From the NCBI GenBank assembly GCA_009783525.1, contig WRDG01000119.1:1-7146 (forward strand): a stretch of 7,146 nucleotides of DNA. The letters are read 5' to 3'. Source of the DNA: Defluviitaleaceae bacterium (GTDB taxonomy: Bacteria; Bacillota; Clostridia; Lachnospirales; WQUN01). Positions 5,381 to 7,146 of this stretch are shown here, one piece after another. The translations under genes were made by a program, and so were the position numbers. The first letter of the stretch is position 1. Every line of letters begins with the position of its first letter. Below the pieces are notes generated by a model. It searched no databases and had not been told where the DNA came from. It was given only the letters and a program-made list of their open reading frames with translations.

Positions 5381-6289
5381 ATGCCCATAACCGTTCCCGA
5401 CCATCTCCCCGCCAGGGAGATTTTGTTTAAAAACGAAAATATTTTCATAATGAACAAAAGCCGCGCGTTCCATCAGGACATCCGCCCTTTAAAAATTGCC
5501 GTGCTTAACCTCATGCCGGTCAAGCAGACGACCGAAATCCAACTGCTTCGCCTGCTTGGCAACACGCCGCTGCAAATAGACATCACCCTCATGCACATGG
5601 GCAGCCATGTTTCAAAAAATACCACGAGCGAATATTTGGCGCAGTTTTATCTCGTGTTTGAAGACGTGAAGCACAGCCGCTTCGACGGTTTGATAATCAC
5701 GGGCGCGCCGGTAGAGAACATGCCGTTCGAAGAAGTCTCATACTGGAACGAGCTTTCAAGCGTGATGGAATGGAGCAAGACCAACGTCACATCCACCTTC
5801 CACATTTGCTGGGGCGCACAGGCTGCGCTTTACTACCACTACGGAGTTCAAAAATATCCGCTCGAAAAAAAAATGTTCGGCATTTTCGCGCACAGGCGCA
5901 TGCGCGACAACACGAGCATTCTTCGCGGCTTCGACGACGTTTTTTACGCGCCGCACTCAAGGCACACCGAAGTAACAAAAAAAGACATCGACGATGTCCC
6001 GTGCCTTGAAGTTTTGGCGCTGTCCGACGCCGCCGGAGTATACATCGCCGCGTCCGCCGACGGCCGGCAAATTTTCGTGACCGGCCACCCAGAATACGAC
6101 CCGCTCACATTAAAAGCCGAATACGAACGCGACGTTGCCCGCGGCGATTCTATCGAACCGCCCGTAAATTATTTTCCAAACGGCGACGCGTCAAACGCCC
6201 CGGCTGTAAACTGGCGCTCACACGGCAGCCTGCTGTACACCAACTGGCTAAATTATTACGTCTACCAAGAAACCCCGTATGATTTTTGA
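5381..6289 (+). CDS. metA: homoserine O-acetyltransferase (MetA type)
   Basis: A full-length 302-residue MetA, the cytoplasmic enzyme that acylates L-homoserine in the first committed step of methionine synthesis. It opens with the conserved MPITVPDHLPAREIL, then RPLKIAVLNLMPVKQTTEIQ (35-54). The catalytic residues are C143 in FHICWGAQAA, and H236 and E238 in VTGHPEYD. These match E. coli C142, H235 and E237 with one extra residue upstream. The acyl-donor position, Gly111 in succinyl-CoA-using E. coli MetA, is Glu here (E112 in GAPVENMPFEEV), as in the acetyl-CoA-using Bacillus cereus enzyme. Acetylation is therefore predicted even though databases often name the family O-succinyltransferase. 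The gene begins 44 bases after the bactofilin stop with only a weak GGAA site. No terminator, promoter or SAM riboswitch is evident in that gap, so read-through from the bactofilin unit is likely. Confidence 0.96.
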   Translation: MPITVPDHLPAREILFKNENIFIMNKSRAFHQDIRPLKIAVLNLMPVKQTTEIQLLRLLGNTPLQIDITLMHMGSHVSKNTTSEYLAQFYLVFEDVKHSRFDGLIITGAPVENMPFEEVSYWNELSSVMEWSKTNVTSTFHICWGAQAALYYHYGVQKYPLEKKMFGIFAHRRMRDNTSILRGFDDVFYAPHSRHTEVTKKDIDDVPCLEVLALSDAAGVYIAASADGRQIFVTGHPEYDPLTLKAEYERDVARGDSIEPPVNYFPNGDASNAPAVNWRSHGSLLYTNWLNYYVYQETPYDF

Positions 6290-6313
6290 TTTTGATATGT
6301 TTTTTTTGAACAC

Positions 6314-6344
6314 ATTCGCCGATTCGATATCGATACATGCGAAT
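6314..6344. other. nested palindrome downstream of metA
   Basis: ATTCGC (6314-6319) and GCGAAT (6339-6344) are inverted arms enclosing a perfect 10-base palindrome TCGATATCGA (6324-6333). It lies 25 bases after the metA stop and could be a weak transcript 3' end or a protein site. No T-run follows, so terminator function is doubtful. Confidence 0.3.
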
Positions 6345-6371
6345 TTGTCCGCGGCAGTTCACACATAAACG

Positions 6372-6499
6372 GCAAGGAAGGAACTCCTTCGGAGTTCCTG
6401 TGCAAGGAAGGAACTCTTACGGAGTTCCTGTGCAAGGAAGGAACTCTTACGGAGTTCCTGTGCAAGGAAGGAACTCTTACGGAGTTCCTGTGCAAGGAA
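6372..6499 (+). repeat. tandem array of 30-base palindromic units (4 plus a partial)
   Basis: Units start at 6372, 6402, 6432 and 6462, with an 8-base partial (GCAAGGAA) at 6492-6499. Units 2, 3 and 4 are identical. Unit 1 differs only in the loop area (CTTC instead of TTAC). Each unit begins GCAAGGA and contains a strong dyad. In unit 1, AGGAACTCC and GGAGTTCCT pair over a TTC loop (9 base pairs). In units 2-4, AGGAACTC and GAGTTCCT pair over TTACG (8 base pairs). No unique spacers separate the units, so it is not a CRISPR. The identical units suggest recent slippage or unequal exchange. Confidence 0.95.
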
Positions 6500-6590
6500 T
6501 ATTTTTAAGGATTATTGAAATCCCGGCTGTCTCGTTTTAAGAGGTTTCCAATTCGACCTTCTACTTTCAACTTAAAGAGTGCGAATTCAA

Positions 6591-6663
6591 ATTCAACAAA
6601 AAAGACGAAAACATATATCATTGCACAGGAACTCCGATGGAGTTCCTTCCTTTGTTGTTGAAT
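6591..6663. repeat. 9-base inverted repeat flanking the inverted unit
   Basis: ATTCAACAA (6591-6599) and TTGTTGAAT (6655-6663) are perfect inverted arms bracketing the single inverted unit. Together with the inner 9-base-pair stem they would give a two-level hairpin. Chance occurrence in AT-rich sequence is possible. Confidence 0.45.
6622..6654 (-). repeat. single inverted copy of the 30-base palindromic unit
   Basis: Read on the minus strand this matches the array unit: GGAAGGAACTCC, loop ATC, GGAGTTCCT, then GTGC. AGGAACTCC (6627-6635) and GGAGTTCCT (6639-6647) form a perfect 9-base-pair stem with a 3-base loop. The only clear core difference from unit 1 is in the loop. It points back towards the array, 122 bases from its end. 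A T-rich tail (TTCCTTTGTTGTTG) follows on the plus strand, so it might also act as a terminator. Confidence 0.85.
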
Positions 6664-6716
6664 ATCATCAAAAATTCACCTCTGTTCTATTCAAGACCCT
6701 AAAAAAAAATTAACAG

Positions 6717-6745
6717 TTGACAAAATATTTAACATTAAATAAATT
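6717..6745 (+). promoter_or_regulatory. sigma-A-like promoter of the secreted-protein gene
   Basis: A perfect -35 box TTGACA (6717-6722) is followed after the ideal 17 bases by TAAATT (6740-6745, 4 of 6 to the -10 consensus), in AT-rich sequence. It predicts a start near 6752 and a leader of about 120 bases before ATG 6872. It is the best promoter match in the window. Confidence 0.6.
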
Positions 6746-6816
6746 GAAACGGCACAAATATTTGCATGAACAAAACCTCAACGCATAATTGCTAAAAAGC
6801 TAAAGAAATAACATGT

Positions 6817-6837
6817 ACTAATTATTTGCAAATTAGT
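6817..6837 (+). promoter_or_regulatory. leader inverted repeat before the secreted-protein gene
   Basis: ACTAATT (6817-6823) and AATTAGT (6831-6837) are perfect 7-base arms around a 7-base loop, in the predicted untranslated leader 34 bases before the start codon. It could be a regulator site or a weak RNA hairpin; there are few GC pairs, so the RNA stem would be unstable. Confidence 0.3.
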
Positions 6838-6871
6838 CTCGTTTACTAAAAAACCAAAAAGGAGCCGCTCA

Positions 6872-7146
6872 ATGAAAACCAACAAGCAATCACATATGAG
6901 CCTCCAACTGCCAACCGCAAACACACAGCAGCCACCCGGCCGCAAGCACTTAATAATGAAGAAAGCAAAAAGCTTGCTGGCCAAACTCCTGATCATCTGC
7001 CTGCTTGCGCCGCTGGCGCCGTCCGTCAACAAGCCACACCTCACCACTCAAGCAAGCACAGCCTACCCGCCCTCCGCATGGGGCAGCGTAACGGACTTCC
7101 CGGACGCTGACGCATACGGGGGGCTTCTTAGTTTGTACACATTGTC
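6872..7146 (+). CDS. secreted protein of unknown function, N-terminal part
   Basis: An open frame runs from ATG 6872 off the right edge, with 91 complete codons and no stop. The ribosome site AAGGAG (6859-6864) lies 7 bases before the ATG and decides the start. The protein has a long polar N-region (MKTNKQSHMSLQLPTANTQQ...), a basic patch (MKKAKSLLAK, residues 29-38), a hydrophobic core (about 39-50, LLIICLLAPLAP) and then a Ser/Thr/Pro/Ala-rich stretch with a possible signal peptidase site near ASTA-YPP (residues 61-64). The mature part begins YPPSAWGSVTDFPDADAYGG. An inner ATG at 6956 would give a more ordinary signal peptide but lacks a ribosome site. No domain is recognisable from the visible part. 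It appears to be its own transcription unit, with the promoter at 6717-6745. Confidence 0.7.
   Translation, partial: MKTNKQSHMSLQLPTANTQQPPGRKHLIMKKAKSLLAKLLIICLLAPLAPSVNKPHLTTQASTAYPPSAWGSVTDFPDADAYGGLLSLYTL

Larger units (their letters stand above)
6290..6871. other. 582-base region without a convincing gene
   Basis: Between metA and the secreted-protein gene nothing looks coding. The region is AT-rich apart from the repeats. It holds the nested palindrome (6314-6344), the tandem array (6372-6499), an inverted repeat copy (6622-6654), a promoter (6717-6745) and a leader hairpin (6817-6837). Open frames at 6337-6540 (+) and 6262-6495 (-) exist only because the 30-base repeat period is a multiple of three. 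Confidence 0.75.

Noticed and set aside
6262..6495. Minus-strand repeat peptide (HRNSVRVPSL repeated)
   Set aside because: Same reason: a translation of the palindromic array that also runs antisense into the end of metA, with no independent coding signal.
6372..6499. Possible CRISPR array
   Set aside because: Units are directly contiguous 30-base copies with no unique spacers, and no cas gene is present.
6337..6540. Plus-strand repeat peptide (GRNSYGVPVQ repeated)
   Set aside because: The frame stays open only because the DNA repeat is 30 bases. It has no ribosome site, and the opposite strand gives an equally repetitive frame (6262-6495).
6746..6871. Possible c-di-GMP or other riboswitch in the leader
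   Set aside because: A short AAAGCTAAAG string resembles part of such leaders, but the paired stems and conserved core blocks of known classes are absent.

Overview
The window looks like a chromosomal segment of a low-to-middle GC Bacillota, most likely an uncultured clostridial lineage. The main evidence is the cluster ireB - ruvX - DUF1292 protein, which is a hallmark neighbourhood of Firmicutes. It is supported by RNase J, a YlbF-family protein, strong GGAGG-type ribosome binding sites and a bacillar-type (acetyl-CoA) MetA. The genus cannot be read from the sequence.

Layout. Positions 1-152 hold the 3' end of a methylthiotransferase-like gene, probably mtaB. Positions 182-3250 form a tight plus-strand operon of ireB, ruvX, a DUF1292 gene, RNase J and a YlbF-family gene, with gaps of only a few bases or overlaps. 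ruvX and the DUF1292 gene have no stop codon between them, so they read as one 250-codon frame that carries an internal ribosome binding site at the junction. A small minus-strand gene for a single-pass membrane protein (3258-3500) faces the operon. An AT-rich divergent region (about 3501-3736) holds a candidate promoter overlapped by a perfect inverted repeat. It drives a membrane-anchored M23 peptidase followed 16 bases later by a bactofilin, a cell-shape pair. metA follows at 5381-6289.

Positions 6290-6871 contain no convincing gene. They hold four tandem 30-base units, each with a strong palindromic core, plus a partial fifth; an inverted single copy about 120 bases further on; and a good sigma-A-like promoter. 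That promoter leads to the first 91 codons of a secreted protein of unknown function that runs off the window.

Functional view. The first operon combines tRNA modification, PASTA-kinase signalling (IreB), a Holliday-junction resolvase/rRNA nuclease homologue (RuvX) and RNA turnover (RNase J with a YlbF protein). The second unit is cell-envelope remodelling (M23 peptidase plus bactofilin). metA is the first committed step of methionine synthesis. I see no clearly new defence or mobile system. The most unusual signals are the ruvX-DUF1292 in-frame junction, the palindromic repeat array with its inverted partner, and the operator-like palindrome over the M23 promoter.
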